From contig NZ_CP020772.1 in the NCBI RefSeq assembly GCF_002097535.1, positions 1,426,001 to 1,490,000 of the forward strand: a stretch of 64,000 nt of DNA, in the 5' to 3' direction. The notes beneath the pieces are model-generated. The model was not told the DNA's origin. It did no database searches and worked only from the letters and a program-made list of their open reading frames with translations. This document shows, piece by piece, positions 29,611-38,931 of the stretch. Within the stretch, counting starts at the first letter, position 1, and the number at the start of each line of letters is the position of its first letter. Position numbers and translations under genes: made by a program. The stretch is from Halobacillus mangrovi. Lineage in GTDB: Bacteria; Bacillota; Bacilli; Bacillales; Halobacillaceae.

Positions 29611-31899
29611 ATGAGTACAGATTTGAAACAGAAAATTTTAAACTTTTTTAAAGAAACTGCATCAAAGCCATTATCCGTACAAGAATTAGAAGAAACCTTG
29701 GAACTCGATAATGCCGATGAGTTTAAGATCCTCATGAAAACTCTGAATGAATTAGAAGAAGAAGGAGAGTTAGTCCGGACAAGGAAGAACCGATTTGGAC
29801 TACCAGAAAGAATGAATTTAATTCGGGGACGCATCCAAATGCACGCCAAAGGGTTTGCGTTTTTAATTCCTGACGAAGAAGGAAAGGATGACGTATACTT
29901 ACATCATTCTGATCTGAATTCGGCCATGAACAATGACAAGGTGCTAGTCCGAATTGAAAAAAGGGATGAGGAAGGTCACCGACCTGAAGGAACAGTCATC
30001 CGTATTTTGGAACGTGCAACGACAAGGGTCGTTGGTACTTACGAATCAAGCAGAAACTTTGGTTTTGTCATAGCGGACGATAAGCGTATACCGAATGACA
30101 TTTTCATCCCTAAAGGTCAGACGAATGGAGCAGTGGATGGTCATAAGGTTATCGTAAACATAACGAAATTCCCTGAGGAGCGCATGAGTGCAGAAGGGGA
30201 AATCGTAGAGATCCTGGGTCACAAGAACGATCCTGGCATCGATATTATTTCCATCATCTATAAGCACGGGATTAAAGTAGATTTTCCTGATGAAGTACTT
30301 GAGCAGGCAGCAAATACCCCAGACCAGATCAGCGAAGATGAAATTAAGAATCGCCGTGATCTTCGAGATGAGACCATCGTTACCATCGATGGCGCTGATG
30401 CCAAAGACCTCGATGATGCGGTCACAGTGAAAAAACTTGGGAACGGGAACTATAAACTCGGTGTTCATATTGCCGATGTTTCCTATTATGTGAAAGAAAA
30501 TTCTCCAATAGACAAAGAGGCCAGAGAGCGTGCGACAAGTGTTTACTTAGTGGACCGGGTCATTCCAATGATTCCGCACCGATTATCGAACGGCATCTGT
30601 TCATTGAATCCGCAAGTTGATCGCTTGACGCTTTCTTGTGAAATGGAAATCAATAAGAGCGGTGACGTAGTAGGTCACGAGATTTTTCAAAGTGTCATCA
30701 AAACAAATGAAAGGATGACGTATAAAGACGTCAACAGTATTCTTGAAGATGAAGACGAAGAGCTGATGGAAAAGTATAAAGAGCTTGTCCCGATGTTTCA
30801 GGAAATGGCTGGCTTGGCCCAGACATTGCGTAAGAAGCGTATGAAACGTGGGGCGATCGATTTTGACTTCAAAGAGGCTGGAGTTGTCGTTGATGAAGAA
30901 GGGAAAGCGGTCGATGTTAAGCTTCGTGAACGTTCTGTAGCGGAACGTCTAATTGAAGAATTTATGCTTGCCGCCAACGAAACGGTCGCAGAGCATTTTC
31001 ATTGGATGGACGTACCCTTCATTCATCGTATCCACCAGGATCCAGATGAAGAAAAGCTTCAAAATTTCTTTGAATTTGTTGCCAACATGGGCTATGTAGT
31101 GAAGGGTACGGCAGACAGTGTGCACCCTCAGGCCTTACAAAAAGTGCTGGAGGAAGTAAAAGGTACTCAGGAAGATATGATTATCTCGAAGCTTATGCTT
31201 CGTTCCATGCAGCAGGCGAAGTATGATCCTCAAAGCCTTGGTCACTTCGGTCTTGCTACGGACTTTTATACTCACTTCACTTCGCCGATCCGCCGCTATC
31301 CAGACTTGATTGTACATCGCCTTATCCGTACGTATCTTGTTGAAGACAAGCTGGATTATAATACGCGTAAACACTGGAAGGATCAGATGCCAGAGATCGC
31401 GCGTCATTCTTCGGAAATGGAACGTGCTGCAGTAGATGCAGAACGGGAGACCGATGACCTGAAGAAAGCTGAATTCATGCAGGATAAAATCGGTGAAGAA
31501 TTCGAAGGAGTCATAAGCTCCATTACAAGCTTCGGTATGTTCGTTGAGCTGCCAAATACTGTGGAAGGACTTGTTCACGTCAGTACGCTTACGGACGACT
31601 ATTACCACTTTCACGAGAAGCAGTTTGCCATGATCGGAGAACGCACAGGGAATGTTTTTCGAATTGGGGATGAAGTGACGATTCGAGTGACAAATGTCAA
31701 TCTAGATGAGAGAGTTGTCGATTTTGAAATTGACGGAATGAAGCCTAGAAAAGAACGAAAACGTCCTGAACGTCCCAAGCAAATAAAAACGGACCGCTCG
31801 CCAAAGAAAAAAGAGAAGAAGAAAAACAAGCAAAAAGGAAATAAACCTTTTTATCGAAACAAAGGCGTTCCTAAAAAAGGGCGTAAGAAGAAAAAATAA
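29611..31899 (+). CDS. rnr: Ribonuclease R
   Basis: 3'-5' exoribonuclease that degrades structured RNA and takes part in tmRNA-linked mRNA decay. The 762 residues comprise an N-terminal winged helix (1-70), cold-shock/OB domains (75-230), the RNB catalytic domain (about 245-580) with [12 protein letters not shown] holding metal-binding Asp residues, an S1 domain (about 630-712, [19 protein letters not shown]) and a very basic Lys-rich tail (720-762). The gene lies with smpB and ssrA in one neighbourhood, matching its role in trans-translation. GAGGAGG precedes the ATG. Confidence 0.97.
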   Translation: MSTDLKQKILNFFKETASKPLSVQELEETLELDNADEFKILMKTLNELEEEGELVRTRKNRFGLPERMNLIRGRIQMHAKGFAFLIPDEEGKDDVYLHHSDLNSAMNNDKVLVRIEKRDEEGHRPEGTVIRILERATTRVVGTYESSRNFGFVIADDKRIPNDIFIPKGQTNGAVDGHKVIVNITKFPEERMSAEGEIVEILGHKNDPGIDIISIIYKHGIKVDFPDEVLEQAANTPDQISEDEIKNRRDLRDETIVTIDGADAKDLDDAVTVKKLGNGNYKLGVHIADVSYYVKENSPIDKEARERATSVYLVDRVIPMIPHRLSNGICSLNPQVDRLTLSCEMEINKSGDVVGHEIFQSVIKTNERMTYKDVNSILEDEDEELMEKYKELVPMFQEMAGLAQTLRKKRMKRGAIDFDFKEAGVVVDEEGKAVDVKLRERSVAERLIEEFMLAANETVAEHFHWMDVPFIHRIHQDPDEEKLQNFFEFVANMGYVVKGTADSVHPQALQKVLEEVKGTQEDMIISKLMLRSMQQAKYDPQSLGHFGLATDFYTHFTSPIRRYPDLIVHRLIRTYLVEDKLDYNTRKHWKDQMPEIARHSSEMERAAVDAERETDDLKKAEFMQDKIGEEFEGVISSITSFGMFVELPNTVEGLVHVSTLTDDYYHFHEKQFAMIGERTGNVFRIGDEVTIRVTNVNLDERVVDFEIDGMKPRKERKRPERPKQIKTDRSPKKKEKKKNKQKGNKPFYRNKGVPKKGRKKKK

Positions 31900-31901
31900 A
31901 G

Positions 31902-31934
31902 AAAACGCGCGGATCAATTCCGCGCGTTTCTTTA
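31902..31934 (+). terminator. Terminator after rnr
   Basis: AAACGCGCGG (31903-31912) inverted by CCGCGCGTTT (31920-31929), then CTTT. It also overlaps the 3' end of the converging gene. Confidence 0.82.
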
Positions 31935-32351
31935 TGCACTAAGTGCCTTCTTCACTTGTGCTACATCCTGTTGGTTCAAAAATACTTCCGAGCGATTGAT
32001 ATCCACATCCACATAACAAGACCACTTATTTAACTCGTCCTCATCAATTTGGGCGTTGTTTACGACAACTCCATTTTGTTCGGAACATATTTGATAAGTG
32101 ACGAACAACTTATCTTTCATCAATTCGTGATCATGGGTAACGGAAACAACTGTCCAACGATCTTTATCTACTTCAATCCAGTCTTCTGCCAGCGTATCTT
32201 CAATGGTCGGCTGGTAGACTGCTGGCTCATTATGATCAAAATATCGAATGCGGCCTTTATCATCTTTTATAATATATCCTTCGAATGACCAGTCTTTACG
32301 TTTCAAAGCAAATCCTTTATTCAGCTTTTCAGCTGCTGTCAAAAAGTTCAT
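31932..32351 (-). CDS. Protein resembling DUF2829 / Tad2-type small domain
   Basis: 139-residue cytoplasmic protein. The first half (MNFLTAAEKLNKGFALKRKDW... EPAVYQPTIEDTLAEDWIEVD) has the pattern of DUF2829-type domains: a short helix with KGFALKRKDW, a beta hairpin, then ED..A.DW near residue 60. The second half (WTVVSVTHDHELMKDKLFVTYQ... YVDVDINRSEVF) is not one I recognise. ATG at 32351 is chosen over GTG at 32357 because AAGGA is 8 bases before it. It is alone, convergent to rnr. Assignment is from memory of the family pattern and is tentative. Confidence 0.55.
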   Translation of the reverse strand: MNFLTAAEKLNKGFALKRKDWSFEGYIIKDDKGRIRYFDHNEPAVYQPTIEDTLAEDWIEVDKDRWTVVSVTHDHELMKDKLFVTYQICSEQNGVVVNNAQIDEDELNKWSCYVDVDINRSEVFLNQQDVAQVKKALSA

Positions 32352-32464
32352 AGTCACTTTTCCTTTCTTGCAATAAAGTATTACAGAGAGGATTTTATTA
32401 ATTCATAAAGCCCTTGTCAATCCTTTTTTCTTCTATTAATAGAAAAAGTAAAATGTAAGCGAAA

Positions 32465-33334
32465 TCAATGTCTATCTTTCCAAAATTCATATAATATCCA
32501 CGGGTCTTGAACTTTATACGGAGATAGATCTGGAATGTTGTCAAACCCTTGGTGGGAAAAATCAATCCAGCAGCCTACATTAGACGGGTTCTGTTTCCAG
32601 TGATCAAGAACCGTTTCAAAAAAGCCTGGTTGTTCATAATGGTCGTTCCAAAAATATTTGACGTGAGAATACTCATATTTTTTTATGTCATTCTTAATAA
32701 TGACAAACCTTGTCCCATCTTTATTTTTATAGAATGTCGAATTATTTAGATAATCATCTATAAATAAAGCAGGATCATATGGAAGAGGGTAGTAACATTC
32801 GTAAGGAAATACTCCGAGTTTATTTTTCTTTAGTGAAAGAAGTAATTCTCGTTTCTCAGTCACATCATTCCTTTTCTCCCATACACTTCCTGGGGTGTTT
32901 CCTGTTAGCAATTGAGGCTGGTCCAAGGTTAAATAATAGAGCGCAGGACTTTGGTGAAAATCCAGTTTCTCAAATACGCGGCGAGCAGGTATATTGCCAA
33001 CTTGAGTGTTGGCACCTATCCAGGATACTTCAGATCGGTTTTGCAGATGTCTTAGTATAGGTTTTAGAAGCTCAGTCGCATACCCCTTTTTCAAATAGCG
33101 ACGATCACTGCGTAAACGTCCAAGCATGGCGAACTTATTTCCGCCAAATAAGCTGTACCCTCCAACAGCCAGCATTTGCTTGTCTTGAAAAAGACCAAAA
33201 AGTTCATGATCTTCCGATTTAATTAAACGATCGAATATCCGAATAACGTAATCATCTTCGATACCTGTATCCATAGCCTCAAGGGCAGAGTTATCATTTA
33301 AACGAAGGGGTCTTACAGCTATCGCTTGTTCCAT
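32465..33334 (-). CDS. GNAT family N-acetyltransferase with C-terminal extension
   Basis: 289-residue protein. The N-terminal half (about 1-140) is a GNAT fold: AIAVRPLRLNDNSALEAMD, then the acetyl-CoA loop RRYLKKGYATELLKPILRH (R-x-x-G-x-A-type) and GNIPARRVFEKLDF. The C-terminal half (150-289), rich in aromatic residues, has WILYEFWKDRH at the end; I do not recognise it, but it may shape the acceptor site. AAAGGAG lies 9 bases before the ATG. Substrate unknown. Confidence 0.8.
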   Translation of the reverse strand: MEQAIAVRPLRLNDNSALEAMDTGIEDDYVIRIFDRLIKSEDHELFGLFQDKQMLAVGGYSLFGGNKFAMLGRLRSDRRYLKKGYATELLKPILRHLQNRSEVSWIGANTQVGNIPARRVFEKLDFHQSPALYYLTLDQPQLLTGNTPGSVWEKRNDVTEKRELLLSLKKNKLGVFPYECYYPLPYDPALFIDDYLNNSTFYKNKDGTRFVIIKNDIKKYEYSHVKYFWNDHYEQPGFFETVLDHWKQNPSNVGCWIDFSHQGFDNIPDLSPYKVQDPWILYEFWKDRH

Positions 33335-33490
33335 GTCATCGATCTCCTTTGATAAACGTTTGCAGGGCTATATTCTCACATGTCCTGGTCATAAGTCCAC
33401 GAATAATAATTGGGGTTAAAAGTGGCTATAGATTGGAAACGAAGGGCACTTTTGATACAATATAGGTTACGCAACAGAGGAGGAAATCGT

Positions 33491-33955
33491 ATGCCAAGAG
33501 GACATGGAAAAACCATTGCACAAAACAAAAAAGCAAGGCATGACTTTTCCATTGAAGAGACATTCGAAGCTGGTATTGTTCTGCAAGGGACTGAAATTAA
33601 ATCGATCCGTAATGGACGAATTAATCTGAAGGACAGCTTCGCTCGTGTAAATAATGGAGAAGTTTTTCTGCATAATATGCACATTTCACCATATGAACAA
33701 GGAAATATCTACAATCATGATCCGACTCGTGCACGTAAGCTGCTACTGCACCGCAAAGAGATTAATCAGTTGATTGGTCAAACCCAACAAAAAGGGTATT
33801 CGCTTGTACCTTTGAAAGTGTACATCAAAAATGGCGTAGCTAAAGTGTTGCTCGGTGTCGGCCGCGGTAAGAAGAAATATGATAAACGTGAAGACCTGAA
33901 GCGTAAGCAGCAAAAACGCGAAATTGACCGAGCTATCAAAGACAGCCTGCACTAG
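33491..33955 (+). CDS. smpB: SsrA-binding protein SmpB
   Basis: Binds the tRNA-like part of tmRNA and delivers it to stalled ribosomes. The 154 residues begin [19 protein letters not shown] and include [32 protein letters not shown] and the basic C-terminal tail [21 protein letters not shown], which enters the mRNA channel. The frame is open from 33410, but ATG at 33491 with GAGGAGG upstream is the standard start. The tmRNA gene begins about 100 bases downstream. Confidence 0.97.
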   Translation: MPRGHGKTIAQNKKARHDFSIEETFEAGIVLQGTEIKSIRNGRINLKDSFARVNNGEVFLHNMHISPYEQGNIYNHDPTRARKLLLHRKEINQLIGQTQQKGYSLVPLKVYIKNGVAKVLLGVGRGKKKYDKREDLKRKQQKREIDRAIKDSLH

Positions 33956-33966
33956 GAGGCTGGGGC

Positions 33967-33994
33967 TTGAAAAAAAATATATTTCTGCTATAAT
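33967..33994 (+). promoter_or_regulatory. ssrA promoter
   Basis: TTGAAA (33967-33972), 16 bases, TGC-TATAAT (33989-33994, extended -10). The start near 34002 leaves a 5' leader of about 55 bases to be removed by RNase P. Confidence 0.8.
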
Positions 33995-34057
33995 AATAAT
34001 TGTCGCTTAAACGTGACAAGGCAAAAGAGCTTGAATCTTTATCCTTTTAATCCTAAC

Positions 34058-34420
34058 GGGGACGTTACGGATTCGACGGGGATAGGTCGAGCTCGGGTTG
34101 CGAGTCGAGGTGACGTCTCGTAAAACGTCATTTGCCTAAATATAACTGGCGAATCTAACGAAAACCTAGCTGTAGCTGCGTAAGTAGTCTATAGCTGATC
34201 CTTCCTGGTATCGCCCATGTGCTAGATGAAGGGTCTCAAAATGAAGTGGGCTACGCGTTTTTCCACCGCCTGAGGAAAAACGAAGAGACTAATCAGGCTA
34301 GCTTCTCGGAAGCCTGTCGGTAGGTCGAAGAGAAAGCGAAATATAATATACCGACTACGCTTGTAGAAGCCCGAGTGCCGATATCTCCGGACGTGGGTTC
34401 GACTCCCACCGTCTCCACCA
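34058..34420 (+). ncRNA. ssrA: tmRNA
   Basis: 363-base transfer-messenger RNA that rescues stalled ribosomes. The 5' GGGGACGTTACGGATTCGAC pairs with the 3' CGTCTCC of the tRNA-like domain, and CCA is encoded (34418-34420). The T-arm is GTGGGTTCGACTCCCAC. The tag reading frame begins at GGC 34148 and ends with TAA at 34181-34183, encoding GESNENLAVAA after the charged alanine; the AVAA end is of the protease-recognised type. Pseudoknot-forming G- and C-rich segments follow. Confidence 0.97.
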
Positions 34421-34443
34421 ATACATATATTGGTGGTTTTTTT
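34415..34443 (+). terminator. Terminator of ssrA
   Basis: CCACCAATA (34415-34423, including the encoded CCA) pairs with TATTGGTGG (34428-34436), then seven T. Confidence 0.88.
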
Positions 34444-34536
34444 ATGTTCATTTTTAATAAGTTATACCTTGTCTATCTTGGAAGGGATTAAATCACGCCG
34501 CTCTTGCGGAAAAGAGATCTTCCTGAAAAATATATG

Positions 34537-34574
34537 AAGCTGAGCCTCCTTTATGGGATGGCTCAGCTTTTTTT
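34537..34574 (+). terminator. Second terminator hairpin downstream of ssrA
   Basis: AAGCTGAGCC (34537-34546) inverted by GGCTCAGCTT (34560-34569), then a T-run. No gene was found between 34444 and this hairpin, so it may back up the ssrA terminator. Confidence 0.75.
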
Positions 34575-34688
34575 GTTGGCTTAATCCTTATTGATATTGT
34601 GAAAGCAATATTTATAATAAGTTTTGAATTTTTGGTGTACAAGGGAAGTTGTTAGATTGTTTAAGATAAAAGCCCATCAGTTTCGACT

Positions 34689-36155
34689 TTATACAGCAAC
34701 TTCCTCTTTGGATTTATCAGATTTCTCAGCTTTACTTTTCTCTTTGTTCATTTCTTTAGAAGCACCTGGTTCTTCTAAGAACCAGCAGGCGAGAAAACAG
34801 AAAAAAGCTGAGCCTGCGATAAACATGAAAAAGAGAGAAGGATTTAAAAACCCGAGAACTGCAAGAAATAAGACTGCTCCGACATTTCCATAAGCCCCAA
34901 CCATTCCCGCTACCTGACCAGTTACTCTTTTCTTTACGAGAGGAACCATTGAAAATACGGCTCCTTCCCCTGCTTGTACAAAAAAGGAACAGGTCATTGT
35001 TAATGCAATAGCTGCAAATATTGGCCAGCTTGCCTCGATTTGAGCCATGCCGATATAGGCTCCAGATAAACAAACTAAAAGGATCAAGAGAGTTTTCTTG
35101 CGTCCAAATTTATCACTCAGCCATCCTCCTCCAGGACGTGCGACAAGATTCATGAAAGCAAACGAACTCGCGACCATTCCCGCTTGGGCAATACTCATAC
35201 TGAAGATCTCTTCGAAAAACATCGGTAGCATGGAAATTACAGCTAATTCAGAACCAAACGTAATAGCATAAGCGAAATCCAATATCGCTACTTGTTTGAA
35301 TGAATATTGCTCTTCTCTTGGTACACCAGCCTTTAAATGCTTGCGGTTAACGCTCCATATTTTGTAGACGTTATACAAATAGGTAAGTGCGAGGATGATG
35401 TATATAATTCCAGCGGCTGTTGTTGGAATAAGGGATGTAAGGCTTAACTGCCAAGTGATTAACGCAAGAGCCGCATATAAAGGAATAGACATAAGGATAA
35501 GCCCGAACATGCTTCTGTAAGTTGTGACTTCCATGGCACCATTTCGTTTTGGGCGTAGAAATTGCTTTCCAGGAGGTGTATTTTCTACAGATCTATAATA
35601 AAAAATGGCATAAACAATACATAAGACGCCAGTTAAGGCTATTGCGTAACGCCATCCGTTCTCTCCCCCAATCAAAAGTGCGATGGATGGAAGGGTGAAC
35701 GCAGCAGCTGCTGATCCGAAATTTCCCCAACCCCCGTATACCCCTTCAGCAAGTCCTAGCTGGTGAGGAGGAAACCACTCCGATACCATCCGAATTCCAA
35801 TAACAAAGCCTGCTCCAACAACAGAAAGAAAGGCACGGGCAATAAATAGCTGCCAAAATGAATCTGCTAAAGCGAACCAAAAGCAAGGAATACTGATGAT
35901 TAACAATAATGTGGTGTACACGTTTTTTGGACCAAACCGATCAACTAGCATACCGATCACAATCCTTGCTGGGATTGTGAGGGCAACATTGATCGAAAGC
36001 AATATACCGATTTCTTCTGTTGTCAGCTGCAGCGAATCACGGATTGTTGATACGAATGGTGCCATGTTAAACCATACAAAGAAACTTAAAAAGAATGCGA
36101 ACGTCGTCAAAAACAAAATCTTCTTATTACCTTTGTACATCTTTTCTTCTCCCAT
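34689..36155 (-). CDS. narK: Nitrate/nitrite transporter, NarK/NasA family MFS
   Basis: Twelve-segment major facilitator for nitrate uptake and/or nitrite exchange, 488 residues. Family marks are FFVWFNMAPF in the first segment, GMLVDRFGPKN between segments 2 and 3, the nitrate signature region GWGNFGSAAAAF in segment 5 and AYGNVGAVLF in segment 11. The length is above the usual 400-430, owing to a long central loop and a charged C-terminal tail. ATG at 36155 has GGAGG 7 bases upstream; a start at 36173 would overlap that site. A TnrA/GlnR box 65 bases upstream points to a role in assimilation. Confidence 0.92.
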   Translation of the reverse strand: MGEEKMYKGNKKILFLTTFAFFLSFFVWFNMAPFVSTIRDSLQLTTEEIGILLSINVALTIPARIVIGMLVDRFGPKNVYTTLLLIISIPCFWFALADSFWQLFIARAFLSVVGAGFVIGIRMVSEWFPPHQLGLAEGVYGGWGNFGSAAAAFTLPSIALLIGGENGWRYAIALTGVLCIVYAIFYYRSVENTPPGKQFLRPKRNGAMEVTTYRSMFGLILMSIPLYAALALITWQLSLTSLIPTTAAGIIYIILALTYLYNVYKIWSVNRKHLKAGVPREEQYSFKQVAILDFAYAITFGSELAVISMLPMFFEEIFSMSIAQAGMVASSFAFMNLVARPGGGWLSDKFGRKKTLLILLVCLSGAYIGMAQIEASWPIFAAIALTMTCSFFVQAGEGAVFSMVPLVKKRVTGQVAGMVGAYGNVGAVLFLAVLGFLNPSLFFMFIAGSAFFCFLACWFLEEPGASKEMNKEKSKAEKSDKSKEEVAV

Positions 36156-36219
36156 AACCAAGCCTCCATACATAGTAATAGCTTGATTATTTCAAATATT
36201 AAAACTTTGTCACGTAGTA

Positions 36220-36236
36220 TGTAAGATTTTATAACA
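36220..36236 (-). promoter_or_regulatory. TnrA/GlnR box for narK
   Basis: TGTAAGATTTTATAACA matches the consensus TGTNANAWWWTMTNACA at every fixed position. On the minus strand GTGACA and TAATCA, 18 bases apart, give a start about 50 bases from the box centre, the usual spacing for TnrA activation. Confidence 0.85.
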
Positions 36237-36397
36237 TTAACATTATTCTGTACTAACTCATATTAAAGACTTCATTGCTCATTTTTTTTATGCCTTCTAT
36301 TAACGGGCTGTAGGGTTATTTAACAATCTAAAGACTATGAACAGATGGAGAAAGTTTATCAATTAAGAGTAAACAAAATCTTCAAGTAAGAGTAATT

Positions 36398-36449
36398 TGT
36401 TAGATTTTCTTACACAACGTATGACACAAGTATATAGCCATGCTAATCT
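36398..36449 (+). promoter_or_regulatory. TnrA/GlnR box and promoter of nasB-nasC
   Basis: TGTTAGATTTTCTTACA (36398-36414) is a full consensus TnrA box. ATGACA (36421-36426), 17 bases and TGC-TAATCT (36444-36449) form the promoter, with the expected start about 50 bases after the box centre. The rest of the 36237-36523 gap is AT-rich with no other feature. Confidence 0.87.
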
Positions 36450-36523
36450 TTTAGTTAAATTTAAATATTCTGAAATCATCTGAGGTAATGGCTAACTTCT
36501 TTTAATTATATGGAGGTTTTTTT

Positions 36524-38878
36524 ATGGGAAGTCAAAAACTGGTTCTAATTGGGAATGGTATGGCCGGCGTCCGATGTATTGAAAACATATTGAAAGAAGC
36601 TCCAGCAGCTTTTGATATCACTATTTTTGGAAGTGAACCCTATGGGAATTACAGCCGTATTATGCTTTCCTCTATCTTACAAGGAGACACTACGTATGAA
36701 GAGATTATGCTTAATCCTATTGACTGGTACGAAGAGAACGGCATTGATCTTTTTACAGGTGAAAGCGTCATTTTTATTGATAAGGAAAAGAAAACAATAG
36801 AGACAGATAAAGGGAGGAACGTACCTTATGACAAACTAATTATCGCCACTGGGTCTTGCCCGGTTATTCTGCCACTGAAAGGAGCGGATAAAGAAGGAGT
36901 GTTTTCCTTCCGTACAATAGAAGATTGTCGGCGCATGACTGAAGCAGCAAACTCTTATAAAAAAGCTGTCGTGATAGGTGGGGGAGTGTTAGGGCTTGAA
37001 GCTGCCAGGGGCTTATTAAATCTAGGAATGGAAGTTCATGTGGTTCATCGATCCCAATACATAATGCAAAGACAGTTGGATGAACATGCCTCAAACATGC
37101 TGCAAAAAGAATTAGAAGGTCAGGGGATGAACTTTCTCCTTAATAAAGATTCAGAGGAGATCCTTGGAGAGACACGTGTAGAAAAACTCCGGTTTAAAGA
37201 TGGAACCGAAATAACGACAGATTTAGTCGTAATGGCCGTAGGAATTAATCCAAACGTTCAATTGGCAAAAAGGAGCGGCATAAAAACAAACCGCGGCATT
37301 ATAGTTGATGGTTATCTTGAAACCAATTGCTCTGATACTTACGCTCTAGGAGAGTGTGCGGAATACGAAGGAATGACTTATGGTTTAGTGAAGCCTCTAT
37401 ATGAACAGGGAGAAGTGCTGGCAAGAAAATTATGTAAGCATTCCAGCCCTCCCTATCAGGGGTCTACCCTGTCTACACAATTGAAGATTTCTGGCGTTGA
37501 TGTATTTTCAGTTGGTCAATTTTCACAAGATGACACAACCCAAGTCATCCAATATCAAAACGAGATTGAAGGCGTCTATAAAAAAGTTGTGTTTCAAGGA
37601 TCCAAAGCAGTGGGCGCTGTCTTATTCGGAGATACGCGTGAAGGCCCAAAATTAGTGGATACGATTGTGAAAGAGAAGGTCATAGCTGATAAGGACAAAG
37701 CTTCCTTGTTGGAATCAGCAAATCCTTCAAATTCTCATGTGGCAAACTTACCTGTAACTGAGCAAGTCTGCGCTTGTAATGCTGTATCTAAAGGGGTAAT
37801 TATCAAAGCTGTTCAAGAAAATAATCTGAAGACAGTTGAAGAAGTGAAAAGATGTACAAAAGCTTCCGGTTCCTGTGGCGGCTGTAAGCCCTCAGTATCT
37901 GAACTCTTAACCTATATTCAAAGTGATGACTTTAATGAAGAAGTACAGGTGGCTTCTTTATGTTCCTGTACCACGCTAAGTGAAGATGAAGTCGTAGAAG
38001 AAATACAATTGAGAGCTTTGGGGAGTCTTAATGAAATAATGGATCAACTGAATTGGTCAACTGAAGAAGGGTGCTCTAAATGTCGTGCTGCCTTACTTTA
38101 TTATTTAGAAATGATCCATCCATGGTTTGAAAATAGTGAAGATACTTTATATGTAAATGAGCGAATGAATGCTACTTTCCAGGACAACGGTACTTACACC
38201 GTCGTTCCACAAATCCATGGGGGAAGACCGGATATCGATCAACTGAAGAAAATTACATATGCAGCTGAAAAGTATCCATCCATAGAGGTAGTTGTTGCCA
38301 GTGATCAGCGTATCCAGTTGTCTGGTGTGAGAAAAGATCAGCTAAATAATGTATGGACGGATTTGAATATGCCATTGTATGCCCGTGAATTTAATAAAGT
38401 GGCGCCAATTCAAACAAGTGACGGGGGAAATTTGTGTAATTGTGGTGATTACAAATTTTTAGAATTAGTGAAACGTCTAGAACAAAAAACTGTTCTTTTA
38501 AAAACTCCATTCAGGATAACTATAGGTATTTCTTTCTGCTTTCATGACGGAGCAGATGCTGCACACAAAGATCTTGGAGCCATAAGAGTAGCGGATAAGT
38601 GGGAGATTTATGTAGGAGGGAGCGTCGGCAAAGAGGTTAGGCAAGGTCGTTTACTGAGTGTAGTTGGAACGAATGAGGAAGTTCAGGAATTTATGTTTAG
38701 TTTTATTCAATATTATCGTGAGTCGGCCCGTTACTTGGAGCGTTCCTGGCAATGGATTGAACGAGCCGGACTTGTCCATATAAGAGAAGTATTATTCAAT
38801 GAAGAAATTCGAGCTGAGTTACTAACAAGGATGGACAAAGACAGAATTCAAAGAAATAGGTCTCTAGTAAAGATGTGA
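36524..38878 (+). CDS. nasB: Assimilatory nitrate reductase electron-transfer subunit NasB
   Basis: Flavoprotein that passes electrons from NAD(P)H to NasC. The 784 residues contain an FAD/NAD oxidoreductase region (1-410; LIGNGMAGVRC and VVIGGGVLGLEAARGL), two BFD-type [2Fe-2S] regions (VCACNAVSKG...CTKASGSCGGC, LCSCTTLS...EEGCSKC), and a C-terminal nitrite-reductase-like domain (about 550-784). Aligned with NasD, the siroheme/[4Fe-4S] ligands appear as Ser632, Cys638, Cys672 and Gly676, so two of four cysteines are gone and this domain should not reduce nitrite. 53 bases separate it from nasC. This 784-residue paralog has about the length of Bacillus NasB. Confidence 0.92.
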   Translation: MGSQKLVLIGNGMAGVRCIENILKEAPAAFDITIFGSEPYGNYSRIMLSSILQGDTTYEEIMLNPIDWYEENGIDLFTGESVIFIDKEKKTIETDKGRNVPYDKLIIATGSCPVILPLKGADKEGVFSFRTIEDCRRMTEAANSYKKAVVIGGGVLGLEAARGLLNLGMEVHVVHRSQYIMQRQLDEHASNMLQKELEGQGMNFLLNKDSEEILGETRVEKLRFKDGTEITTDLVVMAVGINPNVQLAKRSGIKTNRGIIVDGYLETNCSDTYALGECAEYEGMTYGLVKPLYEQGEVLARKLCKHSSPPYQGSTLSTQLKISGVDVFSVGQFSQDDTTQVIQYQNEIEGVYKKVVFQGSKAVGAVLFGDTREGPKLVDTIVKEKVIADKDKASLLESANPSNSHVANLPVTEQVCACNAVSKGVIIKAVQENNLKTVEEVKRCTKASGSCGGCKPSVSELLTYIQSDDFNEEVQVASLCSCTTLSEDEVVEEIQLRALGSLNEIMDQLNWSTEEGCSKCRAALLYYLEMIHPWFENSEDTLYVNERMNATFQDNGTYTVVPQIHGGRPDIDQLKKITYAAEKYPSIEVVVASDQRIQLSGVRKDQLNNVWTDLNMPLYAREFNKVAPIQTSDGGNLCNCGDYKFLELVKRLEQKTVLLKTPFRITIGISFCFHDGADAAHKDLGAIRVADKWEIYVGGSVGKEVRQGRLLSVVGTNEEVQEFMFSFIQYYRESARYLERSWQWIERAGLVHIREVLFNEEIRAELLTRMDKDRIQRNRSLVKM

Positions 38879-38931
38879 TGTGAATTAAATTGCATTGATA
38901 AAAGCTTTTGTACTTTAAAGGAGAAGATAAT

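Noticed and set aside
34624-34893. Open frame antisense to the 3' end of narK
   Set aside because: Overlaps a well-supported transporter on the other strand and has no ribosome site.
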